In this document: in pieces, positions 1 to 8,585 of the stretch
How the letters are laid out: every line of letters begins with the position of its first letter
Position numbering within the stretch: position 1 is the stretch's first letter
Source: Bernardetiaceae bacterium
Lineage (GTDB): Bacteria > Bacteroidota > Bacteroidia > Cytophagales > Thermoflexibacteraceae
Assembly (NCBI GenBank): GCA_025056255.1
Contig: JANWVT010000006.1
Location: 1-64,000, forward strand
Reading direction: 5' to 3'
DNA: 64,000 nt
Notes under the pieces: model-generated
Told to the model about the DNA's origin: nothing
The model's database searches: none
The model's input: the letters and a program-made list of their open reading frames with translations, nothing else
Made by a program: the position numbers and the translations under genes

Positions 1-269
1 CTAAAGCGGCAATGCGTGTTGGCTTACTCGTTGTCCGTTTTCAATAGGGTTTGTATGTTGGTTTCTTGTCAAAATGTGTCAAACGGTCAATGTTTGCTGT
101 GTCGTGTCGTTTTAGGCTTGCTGCCAGCGGAGAAATATTTGCGAGGAACGAGATTAAAAAGCACTTCTCTTGACCTACGTACAAAGCTTATTGAAAGCAG
201 AAAAAGCTTAAGTTACGCATGTCTGCCTGCTTTGCCACAAATGTAATGTTAGCTGATATTTTTGCTTTT
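1..269. other. Left-edge stretch without a supported gene
   Basis: I see no convincing coding sequence here. A 76-codon open frame on the plus strand starts at 16, but its composition is not protein-like and it has no recognisable motif. The stretch lies downstream of the minus-strand gene ending at 270, so it may hold the 3' untranslated region of that operon or the remains of an older insertion. I cannot name a repeat family for it. Confidence 0.4.
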
Positions 270-1577
270 TCATCTCTTTGGCTTTACGTTTACTGCGTTC
301 TCTGTTTTTTGGTTCTTTTTCTTGTCAAAACCTTCTTCTAAAAAGAAAGTTACTTTTTGACCTTGTTTTGCAAGTTCGGGCTTTGCTTTGAAATTTCGCA
401 ACTGAAAGTAGTACGACTTTTTGTTCTCTGTTTCTATAAAACCTGCTTTTCCATTTGGAAGTATGCATTTTATAGTTCCTGTTAATTCTGTTTGGTTACT
501 ATATTTTAATTTTTCCCAAAGTTGCTTTAATTCTCTTTCAAAATCTCTCGAATTAACTTTTTTTGTAGTGTCAATTTGAAATTTATTGATGAGATTTTGC
601 AAATCGTTATCTATTTTCCACTTGTTAGCCTTGCGAATTTGATATATAAGTTCAATGTGCTTTTTGGCTTCTTCGTTTTGATTGTTACTAATTAAAATTT
701 CAGACAAGAGTTTATACACATTTAGTTTTTTATCTACATCTCCAGGGCTCAAAGCACTATCAATAGCAAATTTTAGTGCTTGCTCGTGGTTTCCTTGCTC
801 AAAATAAATCTCCGCTATTTCCTTGTAAATAAACCATTCATTTTTACGTTTTAGCAAAGATTTTAGTTGCTCTAAGGCTTTTTCGGGCTGTCCCAAACCT
901 TTGTAGGACAAAGAAATACGCCTTGCAAACCAAATTTCATTGTTATAATGAAAGTTTTCGAGTGTATCTAATGCCTTTTGGCTTAATTCTATACATTCAT
1001 CATACAAACCTTTTTCAAGCAATGCTTTTGTACGCCACATAAAATATTGTTCTTTTTTAGAGGCTAACTCCCTTATTTTTCCTTCATTATCTGTAAACGA
1101 AAAAGGTTTATCGTCTAAAATTTCAAAATTTAGTTTTTCTGTCCATTCTAAAACCTTATCAGTTGGATAAATGGCTTTATTGTTGAGATACTCTAAAATT
1201 TTGAAAACAGTTTGCGTGTATGGAGAATATGGGTCATCTTGTTTTGATAACTTCAAAATAGCTTCCCCTGCCTTTAAGAATTTAGATTCATCATTAACTT
1301 TTTCAACCGCAATTTCTGTATAGTAAATACACCAAGCATAAACACTTTTAATATTCTCAAAATCAGGTTTTAGTTTATATACTTCTCTACAAATATCTAA
1401 AGACTTTTTATACTCCTTTTGCTGTTTTAGGCAAAAAGCATACGCCCACCCTTCCCATTCATTACAATTTTCTCGGTGTTCTTCCCAAAGTTGCTTGTAA
1501 AGAGGCAAAGCTTCAGCATACTTTCTGGCTCTACGAAATTCCTCTGCCTGTTTTTTTATGGTTTGTATGTCTTGCAT
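270..1577 (-). CDS. TPR protein with C-terminal cold-shock-like domain
   Basis: A 435-residue, probably cytoplasmic protein with no signal peptide. Residues about 5-330 are helical and read as degenerate tetratricopeptide repeats (for example 'KQLWEEHRENCNEWEGWAYA' near the start and 'GNHEQALKFAIDSAL' further on). The last 70 residues (from about 360) resemble a cold-shock or S1-like nucleic-acid-binding fold, with 'GTIKCILPNGKAGFIET' and 'YYFQLRNF' in the places where cold-shock domains have their RNA-binding aromatics. The start codon overlaps the stop of the upstream helicase gene in a TAATG arrangement, so the two are almost certainly one transcript with coupled translation. The gene is AT-rich compared with the rest of the window. 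TPR plus cold-shock suggests a scaffold that also binds single-stranded nucleic acid. That role is inference; no named family is recognised with confidence. Confidence 0.72.
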   Translation of the reverse strand: MQDIQTIKKQAEEFRRARKYAEALPLYKQLWEEHRENCNEWEGWAYAFCLKQQKEYKKSLDICREVYKLKPDFENIKSVYAWCIYYTEIAVEKVNDESKFLKAGEAILKLSKQDDPYSPYTQTVFKILEYLNNKAIYPTDKVLEWTEKLNFEILDDKPFSFTDNEGKIRELASKKEQYFMWRTKALLEKGLYDECIELSQKALDTLENFHYNNEIWFARRISLSYKGLGQPEKALEQLKSLLKRKNEWFIYKEIAEIYFEQGNHEQALKFAIDSALSPGDVDKKLNVYKLLSEILISNNQNEEAKKHIELIYQIRKANKWKIDNDLQNLINKFQIDTTKKVNSRDFERELKQLWEKLKYSNQTELTGTIKCILPNGKAGFIETENKKSYYFQLRNFKAKPELAKQGQKVTFFLEEGFDKKKNQKTENAVNVKPKR

Positions 1578-3718
1578 TATTTCAAATTTCCGATTAGTGA
1601 AATAATTTCATTTAGCAACTCAATAGAAGTGCTTTTTTGCGGTTGTGGAACAAAACGATTAAACTGTTTTTTTCCATTATAGTAAAAATCAATTTCAGCA
1701 ACGAAACTACCTTTTTTGAAAATGTATTTTTGTAACCATTGGTTTTGCTTAATATCAATAACGCTTATATTCTGTGTACTTACTTTTGATAAAACAAAAT
1801 CGTAAAAATCTTGCAAAAAAGGCTCTGCAAAATCAAATGTTTTGACTTCTATGGTGTCAATATCTATTTTTGTGTCAAGAACAATCGTCTTATCGACAAG
1901 GATTTGCAAATGTTGAACGAGTGAATTCGCAAACGCTGAGTTAGTAGTCTTTTGAATACTACTGATTTTGTTTTTGGCATTGTAATCTATCTTTAAAACA
2001 CATTTTTCAGTACCTTTTGAAAAGGTATAGTGTTCACACCAATTAACATGTCTGATGCTATCAATGGTAATTCCTTCATCTTTAATCAAATCAAAAACAG
2101 CATAGAAAATGGCTTTTAAGTTTTCTTGTTCGTCTGAAAAATCAAAGGCTAATTCTGTTTGTAAAATTTCAGGTTTTAAAACTATCAAATCTCGTCTTGG
2201 TGTAAAATTCTCTATTTTCGGTGGTTTTAGGCTACTTCCAATTCTAAAATGTGGTTCGTCAAGTGTATATAAAACTTCTTTTGCCCTTGTAAGCGCGGTG
2301 TAAAGCCAACGAAAATAGGAAGCATTAAAATAGCCCATTGCAGTTTTGCAATCTATAAATGCACGTTTCCATTCTCCACCTTGCGCCTTGTGGCAAGTTA
2401 TTGCGTATCCAAATTTGATACGCAAAGCATTAAAATACTTATCTGTTCGCAATGCATCTTTTAGTTCTTTCGTACCTGCTTTTAGGAATGGATTACGAAT
2501 TTTGAAGTCAACGTACAACGCCTTTAACTCGTCTGAACTCAAATCATTTTCTTTAGAATATAAAACATTTTCAATGATTTTACACTCAATGTCATAAGTT
2601 TTTTCATATGTATCTTTGAATTGAATAGTTACATTTCGGAAATGCAAGGGAACTTTTATTTCTACTACGTTCCCTGATTTGTTTTTGCGTTTTAGGGTGA
2701 TATTGCGTGTTTCGTTTGTAGGGCTTACTTCCTGTATAATACCAAAATCACCATTCAATAATTCAATTTGGTAATTATAGTTATTGCTAACCAAAATTAT
2801 CCTGTCGCCTTTTGTAATTGTGCTTTGATTTGGAAAAAAATGACTTCTCACAAAGTCGTTGTATTCTTTGACTGATGAATTAGAATAGGCAATAATTATA
2901 GTTTCGTCATCAATTTGGTTTCCGCAAGCTTGTAAGTAAGTTTTTAGTAAGTCTTGTTGTTGAACGGGTTTTGTATCTGCAAAATTAGTTTCAATATCAA
3001 TTTGATTGAAAACATTGCTTTTAAGTGAAGCCCGAATTTTGGTAGCATTATGCAAAATTCCGCTATCTTTTTGCTGTCTTACCACTTCTGTTAATTCATA
3101 ACTGCTTACGGAAACTTGATATTTTTCACGCAAATACTGTTCGTTGAGTGCAGGGGAAAAGTTCATATTTACAGGTGGTAACTGTGCGTTATCTCCTATA
3201 AAAATGATTTTCTTTTTATGGTCGTTGTTGTCAAAATTGATGTACCTTAAAAGGTCTTTGAGCAAGAAGCCTGAGCCAAACCGAAAAAACTCATCTTCCG
3301 AATACATATCGGAAATCATAGAGGCTTCGTCTATAATATAAATCGTATTGGCTGGGTCTTTGTTATTTTTGAGGTCGTAATAAAATTTAAAGGTTTCTGT
3401 TCCGTCTGTGTTTTTAGTTTTGAACTCCTTGATGTCTCTGTTTGAATAAATGATTTTGTGGATAGTATAAGCCTTTGATTTTGTTCTTTGTGAAATGACT
3501 TTTGCAGCACGTCCTGTTGGTGCAGCCAAAACAAAATGTCTATTAACAGATTTGAGAAAATCTGTTAAACCTTTCATCATAAAAGTTTTTCCTGTACCTG
3601 CATAACCTTTCAATAGAAAGCAAAAAGTCCTATCTTCTAAAAATTCGTTTAAGTTTATTAGAAGTTCCTGCTGTCCGTTGGTTAGACTGTAACCTTTAAA
3701 AGTTTCAAATATTGTCAA
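1577..3718 (-). CDS. RecD/AAA_30-type superfamily 1 DNA helicase with duplicated C-terminal domain
   Basis: 713 residues. Superfamily 1 helicase motifs are in order: Walker A 'GYAGTGKT' at residues 38-45, Walker B 'IYIIDEASM', motif III 'GDNAQLPPV', and the C-terminal UvrD_C_2-type motifs 'AITCHKAQGGEW' and 'YTALTRAKE'. This layout fits RecD-like, Pif1-related bacterial helicases rather than UvrD or Rep. After the helicase core (from about residue 540) come two similar units, about 550-610 and 651-713. They share the pattern I..I..(N/Q)..W....Y.F.KG....(V)...ID, so the tail looks like a tandem duplication of an unknown small domain. The gene starts with ATG 38 bp downstream of a decayed integrase and overlaps the following TPR/cold-shock gene by one base (TAATG). 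It is AT-rich: one 60-base line inside it has 21 G+C. It probably unwinds DNA in repair or defence; the exact role is not known. Confidence 0.85.
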   Translation of the reverse strand: MTIFETFKGYSLTNGQQELLINLNEFLEDRTFCFLLKGYAGTGKTFMMKGLTDFLKSVNRHFVLAAPTGRAAKVISQRTKSKAYTIHKIIYSNRDIKEFKTKNTDGTETFKFYYDLKNNKDPANTIYIIDEASMISDMYSEDEFFRFGSGFLLKDLLRYINFDNNDHKKKIIFIGDNAQLPPVNMNFSPALNEQYLREKYQVSVSSYELTEVVRQQKDSGILHNATKIRASLKSNVFNQIDIETNFADTKPVQQQDLLKTYLQACGNQIDDETIIIAYSNSSVKEYNDFVRSHFFPNQSTITKGDRIILVSNNYNYQIELLNGDFGIIQEVSPTNETRNITLKRKNKSGNVVEIKVPLHFRNVTIQFKDTYEKTYDIECKIIENVLYSKENDLSSDELKALYVDFKIRNPFLKAGTKELKDALRTDKYFNALRIKFGYAITCHKAQGGEWKRAFIDCKTAMGYFNASYFRWLYTALTRAKEVLYTLDEPHFRIGSSLKPPKIENFTPRRDLIVLKPEILQTELAFDFSDEQENLKAIFYAVFDLIKDEGITIDSIRHVNWCEHYTFSKGTEKCVLKIDYNAKNKISSIQKTTNSAFANSLVQHLQILVDKTIVLDTKIDIDTIEVKTFDFAEPFLQDFYDFVLSKVSTQNISVIDIKQNQWLQKYIFKKGSFVAEIDFYYNGKKQFNRFVPQPQKSTSIELLNEIISLIGNLK

Positions 3719-3756
3719 GGTTTTACGGTTTAGGTTCTTAAAATATCACACAACTA

Positions 3757-4730
3757 TTACTTATACGAGCTTTTGTTCGCATTTTTGTCTTGCATCAGCG
3801 CGTCTAAAGGGCTTTGTACCTTCTGAATCGTTCGGTTACTTACGTGCGTGTATATCTCAGTAGTTTTAGAGCTATTGTGTCCTAAAAGCTCTTGAATGAT
3901 ACGAATGTCGGTACCTGCCTCATGCAGATGCGTTGCAAAACTGTGTCGCAGACTGTGGAAACTCACATCCTTGCGAATTTTTGCTTCTAATTTAGCCTGT
4001 TGAAAAATCTTTTGCAAGCTCCTTGTACTAACTAAGGCGAAGAATAGCATCATACGACGTTTTTTTATTTACCTTATGTCCGAAGTCAATGATGCGTAAA
4101 TTCACTACCTCACTTGCATGAAGCCCAGCAGCATATCCCATGAACAACATGGTTTTGTGTTTGAAGTTTTGTACCGCATCAAATAGTGCTAAAACCTCTT
4201 TGGGCGACAATACATTGGAAAAATACATTGGAAAGTTTAGTTTCACACCTCAGAAATGGCAGGTAAAACTCCCAATTGTTGAGATGCCGCATCTGTATGT
4301 AGTAGAAGCGCATGGCACAAACGGTGAGACCACTCGTTTTTAACTTTCATCGTCAGCCAGCTCTGCGCGGCTTCTGGCGAAATGGCATCGGGATGTGCGG
4401 CATCATGCGCCTGACAAAATTCTAGGAATGCTACACGGTAGTTTTTGATGGTAGCATAACTGTAGCTTTGCAACATTACACATAAGCTCTGAAAATAGCT
4501 TGCAGATGCTCAGGCAATGCTAACAGCCAAAAATCTACTTCCTTTGCCTGATTACCTTCACGAACAACCTGCTCTAAAACTTTTTCATCAACCTTTACCG
4601 ATATACCGGCAGCAGTCAGGCGCTCTACAAGTCCTTCTCGGATGGAATTTTGATTGAGTACGCACCAGCATTTTCGCCCTTTATCAGAATAACGGGTTTT
4701 AGTCATTTTGATAATTTCGTATGCCTGCAT
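3757..4730 (-). pseudogene. Tyrosine recombinase (phage/XerD-type integrase), multiply frameshifted and internally deleted
   Basis: Four overlapping minus-strand frames together encode one integrase. Frame 1 (4730-4476) gives the N-terminal wing. It breaks at a TAATG near 4476. Frame 2 (4476 to about 4320) gives the core-binding start ('YSYATIKNYRVAFLEFCQAH'). The next stretch is readable only in another frame ('AMRFYYIQMRHLNNWEFY'), and the reading then shifts again to 'NVLSPKEVLALFDAV' (4246-4028). The final piece (4053-3757) holds '[11 protein letters not shown]', '[16 protein letters not shown]' and hence the His-x-x-Arg, His and nucleophile Tyr. The first catalytic Arg is replaced by His ('GLHASEV' where the family has GLRxSE(V/L)). 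About 60-70 residues carrying the catalytic Lys strand are missing between 'NLRIIDFGHK' and 'STRSLQKIF'. The N-terminus also looks cut. It is clearly inactive. The cargo genes immediately downstream on the same strand suggest it once moved this block. Confidence 0.88.
4209..4234. repeat. Perfect 13-bp tandem duplication inside the integrase pseudogene
   Basis: Positions 4209-4221 are repeated exactly at 4222-4234 (unit aatacattggaaa). Removing one copy restores the minus-strand reading 'KLSNVLSPKE', which joins the two frames on either side. The duplication is therefore the direct cause of one frameshift in the recombinase, most simply by replication slippage. Confidence 0.9.
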
Positions 4731-4752
4731 ATTGAAAGGGATATATACACAT

Positions 4753-4774
4753 ACATATCCTTTACATATCCTTT
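4753..4774. repeat. Perfect 11-bp tandem duplication upstream of the integrase pseudogene
   Basis: The unit acatatccttt occurs at 4753-4763 and again at 4764-4774. It lies 20-45 bp upstream of the first readable integrase codon. It could be another slippage product or, less likely, remains of paired recombinase arm-binding sites. Confidence 0.75.
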
Positions 4775-5038
4775 CCGTTCTTCATGTAGCTCTATTTGCG
4801 CTGAAACAGGATGTTTGTTTATGGTTTCCCGTTTTGCAAGGGAAAATTATTAGGCGATTTTGCAAAAGAATTCAATCGGATTTTATCAAGTTTTAGAGTA
4901 AAAGTAGCAAATGTGTGGGCAGGCTGCAAACATTTTTTAATCAATCAAATAAGAAGTCGAGTGAAGCATAAAGAACAAATAGCAGATCATTTTGAGTTGA
5001 GCGCAGGGTTGTATAATTGCAAATTGCAATTTTCAAGC

Positions 5039-5087
5039 AATTGATTATCGGTAATTTATCTTCCCAAAAGTCTATTGATAATCAATT
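5039..5087. repeat. 11-bp perfect inverted repeat with 27-nt spacer
   Basis: aattgattatc at 5039-5049 pairs perfectly with gataatcaatt at 5077-5087. A T-run follows on the plus strand, but the neighbouring gene ending at 5105 is on the minus strand, so a simple terminator reading is only partly satisfactory. It may be a terminator or an old element end. Confidence 0.6.
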
Positions 5088-5104
5088 TTTTAAGGGGCGA
5101 CTAA

Positions 5105-7174
5105 TTACAGTTTAATGAACAGCAGCGAGAAGTCGTCGCTGTTGTTTTCATTTTTGGCAAAAGTAAGCAGTTTTTCTTCGGCTTTTGATAATAGCTGCTC
5201 AGCGGAAAGTTGGTAGTGTGCTGCACAAAACTGACGCAGCCGCTCAAAGCCAAACTCTTCTTGTTGACTGCCCGCGCGCATTTCTACTACTCCATCGGTG
5301 TAAAGTACTATTAAGTCGCCATGTTGATAACGCGTAGAGGAAGCAACAATATGTTCGGCAAATTTTTTACTGCGCATAATGCCTAAGCCTATTCCTTTGC
5401 TTTCTACAAGATGCGCCTTGCCTGTAGCGCTGTCCACATATATGAGCGGGCAATGTCCAGCACGCGCATAACTGAACATCTGTTTTTCGGTGTCCACTAC
5501 TAAGTAAATAGCCGTGATAAACATTTGAGGAGGTAAGCAGTTAGTCAATGCTTGGTTAGCATGAATCATAAACACTTCGGGCGACAAGTCTAACGGAGCA
5601 AGGCTTTGAAAAATGCCCTTCATTTGCGCCATATGAAAAACAGCCGAAGTGCCCTTGCCGGCTACGTCGCCCAAAATAAAAGCAATTCTCGTAGAAGAAA
5701 AGCGATAATAATCGTAGAAGTCGCCCCCAATGAGCTCCGGAGAGTTGGTTTTGGCAATTACTTGCAAGTTGCCTTGTCGGAAGTTAAGGGCTGGTAATAG
5801 CGCTTCCCGCACTTTTTTGGCGGCGGCAATTTCTGCCTGAAAACGCTCACTATCCACCGCATCGGCTAATAGCAACAGGTTGTCTAGTGCCAAAGCTGCC
5901 TGAGCTGCATAGTGGTTAAGTGTAGAATGAGGCAATAGTACGTTGTCGAAAATACCCGCGTGCTTAGCAAGCAGCACTAAAATACCGACCAACTTGCTGC
6001 GGCGCTGCAACGGAATAATCAAAATAGTGGCAAAAGGGGCGTATTCGGCTGACCAAGGCAGGTTTTTGCCAATGAACTTTTTGGTAGTGTCCCAGTTGTA
6101 TCCTGTTTGGCTAATGGTCTGTTTAATGTAGCGTGCCTCAGGTTCAAAAATATGCTGACCTATCAAACGGTTTCTACTAGGTATTTCTAACCAAGCTGCA
6201 TCTGCTCGAAAGGTATTTATGGCTATATCAAGAATTTTTTCAAAAAACTGCTCTTCATTGCGAAATTCATGTGCAAGCAGCCGATTTAATGCAGAAAGTT
6301 CAGAAAATTTGCGCTCAATAATATTAGAGGTGGGCAAATTAAACAGGATTGTCAAAAAAGAGAATACGCTATAAATGGCAATAAAAATGAGCATAGCCGA
6401 TATAAAAAGGCTTTCTGTAAGGTCGAAGTAGCTTTCGCTGCCATTGAGGGGCTCTTGGCGCAAGGCAAAAAAATAAGCTAAGCATACGAACAATATCAAA
6501 AATACCAGTAGGGCAAACCATTTTTCTCTGTAGCGCAACAAGGCTATCCAGTTGAGGTTAAACGATGCCATTAGGGCAAGCAGCCATGAAAAACCAATCC
6601 ACGCGCTTTCTATCCAGTCAAAAAATTCGTAGCGATGCAAATATGGGTGCGGCACAGCATGAAAAAGTAGGCTAAAAAACAAAAAGCCTTCAAAAAATTT
6701 CCAAATAGCCACTAAATAAGGCGACCTGCCGAAAAAAATAAGTTTGCGCCAAATGGTGTATACAAATAACAATACCCCAATAACAGCTGCAAACTCAATT
6801 TTGTAAATCCACACGGGTTTGATATACTGGAAAACAATAGTTTGTAGAAGCTCTTCGTTGGGATGAAACAGCAAAACAGAAATGCCTGTGCCAGTTGTAA
6901 CAACCCAAAAAATTTTAACGAGCTCGCCTACAAAACTGCCTGCTTCGCTGTAATCGGAGAAGTTGCGTTGTAGCAGGTCTAAGAACAGCAATATGATAAA
7001 ACCGTTGAGCAAAAACGACTCCAAAGCATAGGAATAAGAAGGCGTGTTTTGTGGAAAACCTGCCATTTGGGGAGGAATTTCCCACACTATCCAACAAAAA
7101 GCAGCTATCAGCAAGAATTTGTTGGCAACTAAAAAATGTATTATCTGCTTACGAAGACCCGATGCCGGTATCAC
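5105..7174 (-). CDS. Membrane-bound GAF-SpoIIE (PP2C-type) serine phosphatase
   Basis: 689 residues. The first roughly 285 residues contain about eight hydrophobic membrane segments. A GAF-like sensor follows (about 300-440), then a SpoIIE/RsbU PP2C domain to the C-terminus with the metal-binding 'GGDFYDYY', 'GDVAGKG' and 'LYTDGV' motifs. Such proteins dephosphorylate anti-sigma-factor antagonists or similar switch proteins, acting on the inner face of the membrane. The start is GTG at 7174, four bases after the stop of the upstream methyltransferase; no earlier ATG fits, and the first membrane segment begins within 20 residues. It is the last gene of a four-gene operon that also encodes a SixA-like phosphohistidine phosphatase. 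No anti-sigma kinase or STAS antagonist gene is visible nearby, so its substrate is unknown. Confidence 0.88.
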   Translation of the reverse strand: MIPASGLRKQIIHFLVANKFLLIAAFCWIVWEIPPQMAGFPQNTPSYSYALESFLLNGFIILLFLDLLQRNFSDYSEAGSFVGELVKIFWVVTTGTGISVLLFHPNEELLQTIVFQYIKPVWIYKIEFAAVIGVLLFVYTIWRKLIFFGRSPYLVAIWKFFEGFLFFSLLFHAVPHPYLHRYEFFDWIESAWIGFSWLLALMASFNLNWIALLRYREKWFALLVFLILFVCLAYFFALRQEPLNGSESYFDLTESLFISAMLIFIAIYSVFSFLTILFNLPTSNIIERKFSELSALNRLLAHEFRNEEQFFEKILDIAINTFRADAAWLEIPSRNRLIGQHIFEPEARYIKQTISQTGYNWDTTKKFIGKNLPWSAEYAPFATILIIPLQRRSKLVGILVLLAKHAGIFDNVLLPHSTLNHYAAQAALALDNLLLLADAVDSERFQAEIAAAKKVREALLPALNFRQGNLQVIAKTNSPELIGGDFYDYYRFSSTRIAFILGDVAGKGTSAVFHMAQMKGIFQSLAPLDLSPEVFMIHANQALTNCLPPQMFITAIYLVVDTEKQMFSYARAGHCPLIYVDSATGKAHLVESKGIGLGIMRSKKFAEHIVASSTRYQHGDLIVLYTDGVVEMRAGSQQEEFGFERLRQFCAAHYQLSAEQLLSKAEEKLLTFAKNENNSDDFSLLFIKL

Positions 7175-7178
7175 AGTA

Positions 7179-8075
7179 CTATTGATTAAGAGAGAAAATG
7201 TAAATGATTGAAGATGAACGATTTACATCCAAATATCCCTTTACAAGGGAAATAGCACCTTGTACAATTCCGTTAATGAATCCCCAACGTTTGCCCCGAT
7301 ATTTTTCACTTAATAACGACACATAAAAAGGGTCGAAGGGCATGGTTTGTTTGTGTACAAGGTGAAAACCGTGAGCTGCCATTAGCCGCTCTATGTTTGG
7401 CGGAGCAAAATGCCACAAGTGGCGTGGCACGTCCCATGCAGCCCAATAGCGTCCATAATACCATGCGTCGTAGCTTTGTTGGTTAGGCAAAGCAACAATA
7501 ACAATGCCTTGCGGCTTTTTCAGCAGGCGCTTTACTTGTGTGATTGTTCCGGCGAGGTTGTGCAGATGTTCTAATACATGCCAAAAACTAATGCAATCGT
7601 ATTGATTATCAGGAAGTTGTTCTATGCTATCAGGAGCTATCACAGGGAGGTCAAACTTTTGGTGGGCATAGTTGCGCGCGTCTGAATCGGCTTCTATGCC
7701 TTCTACCTGCCACCCTGCTTGTTGCATAGTGCGGAGGAAATAGCCTGTTCCACAGCCCCAGTCGAGCAAGTTGCCAGTTTGTTGGTGGCTGTATTGTACT
7801 ACAAGCCGCTGCTTGGCTCGCAACATGAAATAACGCGCCAGATGATATAATCGAAAAAAAACGCCTTTTTTGGTGTCGCTATGCGAAACATATTGCTCCG
7901 ACTTGTAATAGCTACCAATCTCGTTGGCAGGTGGGGGCTGCTGGGTAATTACCATTTGGCATTGCCGGCAGCGCGCCAGTTCGAACAATTCGCCACTTAC
8001 CAAGTAGTCGCGGCAAGTATGAAAAACAGCAAAATGCTCTCCGCTACAATCCGGACAGGGATAATGCACTTGCAT
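7179..8075 (-). CDS. Class I SAM-dependent methyltransferase with N-terminal zinc-ribbon-like motif
   Basis: 298 residues. The N-terminus has two CxxC pairs ('YPCPDCSG' and 'ARCRQCQM'), probably a small zinc-binding module. The Rossmann methyltransferase core starts at about residue 95 with the SAM-binding 'LLDWGCGTGYFL', then an acidic 'EGIEAD', and 'FWHVLEHLHN' at the position of motif post-II in the Methyltransf_23/UbiG-like group. The C-terminal third is family-specific. Similar proteins act on small molecules or surface-sugar precursors, but I cannot name the substrate. It is the third gene of the operon: 18 bp after sixA and 4 bp before the SpoIIE phosphatase gene. Confidence 0.85.
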   Translation of the reverse strand: MQVHYPCPDCSGEHFAVFHTCRDYLVSGELFELARCRQCQMVITQQPPPANEIGSYYKSEQYVSHSDTKKGVFFRLYHLARYFMLRAKQRLVVQYSHQQTGNLLDWGCGTGYFLRTMQQAGWQVEGIEADSDARNYAHQKFDLPVIAPDSIEQLPDNQYDCISFWHVLEHLHNLAGTITQVKRLLKKPQGIVIVALPNQQSYDAWYYGRYWAAWDVPRHLWHFAPPNIERLMAAHGFHLVHKQTMPFDPFYVSLLSEKYRGKRWGFINGIVQGAISLVKGYLDVNRSSSIIYIFSLNQ

Positions 8076-8093
8076 AAATAATCGTTAAAAAAA

Positions 8094-8585
8094 TCAATCG
8101 AAGCTACAATATTGCACCAGTTTTCCACAATTTTGTTTTGCTGCTGCCCAGTTGGTTAAGTCAAGTTGCAGATACGCCATGCCACAGTTAGCCATACGGT
8201 TGATGTCGTGGCTGTTGGTGAGCCACTCAGCCATGTAGCTTATAGCCGGGTTATGCCCTACCAGCATGACTTTTTCATAGGCATCGTCAATTTGACTAAT
8301 TACTTGCAACAAAACACGAGGGGTAGCATTGTACAGTTCGTCGTTAAGTTGAATATCCGATTGCGACAAGCCCAAATTTTCAGCTAACAATTCGGCTGTG
8401 TGGCGGGTGCGCTCCGCAGAGCTTGCCAAAATAACCTGAGGAATAATGCCCTGTTGGGCGAGTTGTTTGCCTACTCGAACTGCTTTCATGATGCCTTGAT
8501 GGGTGAGTGGGCGTTCGAAGTCGCGTCCGAAGGGATAGCGGTCTTCTGCTGCTTCTGCATGGCGAACTAAATAAAGTGTTTTCAT
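8094..8585 (-). CDS. sixA: SixA-like phosphohistidine phosphatase
   Basis: 163 residues of the histidine phosphatase (phosphoglycerate mutase-like) superfamily. The N-terminal 'LVRHAEA' gives the phospho-accepting His9 preceded by Arg8. 'SSAERTRHTAELLAE' and 'LVGHNPAIS' give the second Arg and second His of the active site. The short single-domain size fits SixA, which removes phosphate from histidine in phosphorelay or PTS proteins. The start codon overlaps the stop of the HAD gene (ATGA), so translation is coupled. The family call is firm; the physiological substrate here is not known. Confidence 0.88.
   Translation of the reverse strand: MKTLYLVRHAEAAEDRYPFGRDFERPLTHQGIMKAVRVGKQLAQQGIIPQVILASSAERTRHTAELLAENLGLSQSDIQLNDELYNATPRVLLQVISQIDDAYEKVMLVGHNPAISYMAEWLTNSHDINRMANCGMAYLQLDLTNWAAAKQNCGKLVQYCSFD

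Larger units (their letters stand above)
4731..5104. other. Repeat-rich intergenic stretch between integrase remnant and SpoIIE operon
   Basis: No gene is supported; the small open frames here lack motifs. It contains the 11-bp tandem duplication at 4753-4774, a 7-bp tandem (attgcaa twice) at about 5016-5029 that overlaps a 12-bp palindrome aaattgcaattt, and an 11-bp inverted repeat at 5039-5087. The stretch probably marks the edge of the inserted block. Confidence 0.55.

Noticed and set aside
16-246. 76-codon plus-strand open frame at the left edge
   Set aside because: No motif, no promoter, no plausible composition; Cys and Leu content looks like chance.
1-269. Possible integron attC-type or similar recombination site
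   Set aside because: The ends do not give the required complementary core sequences; resemblance is only general.
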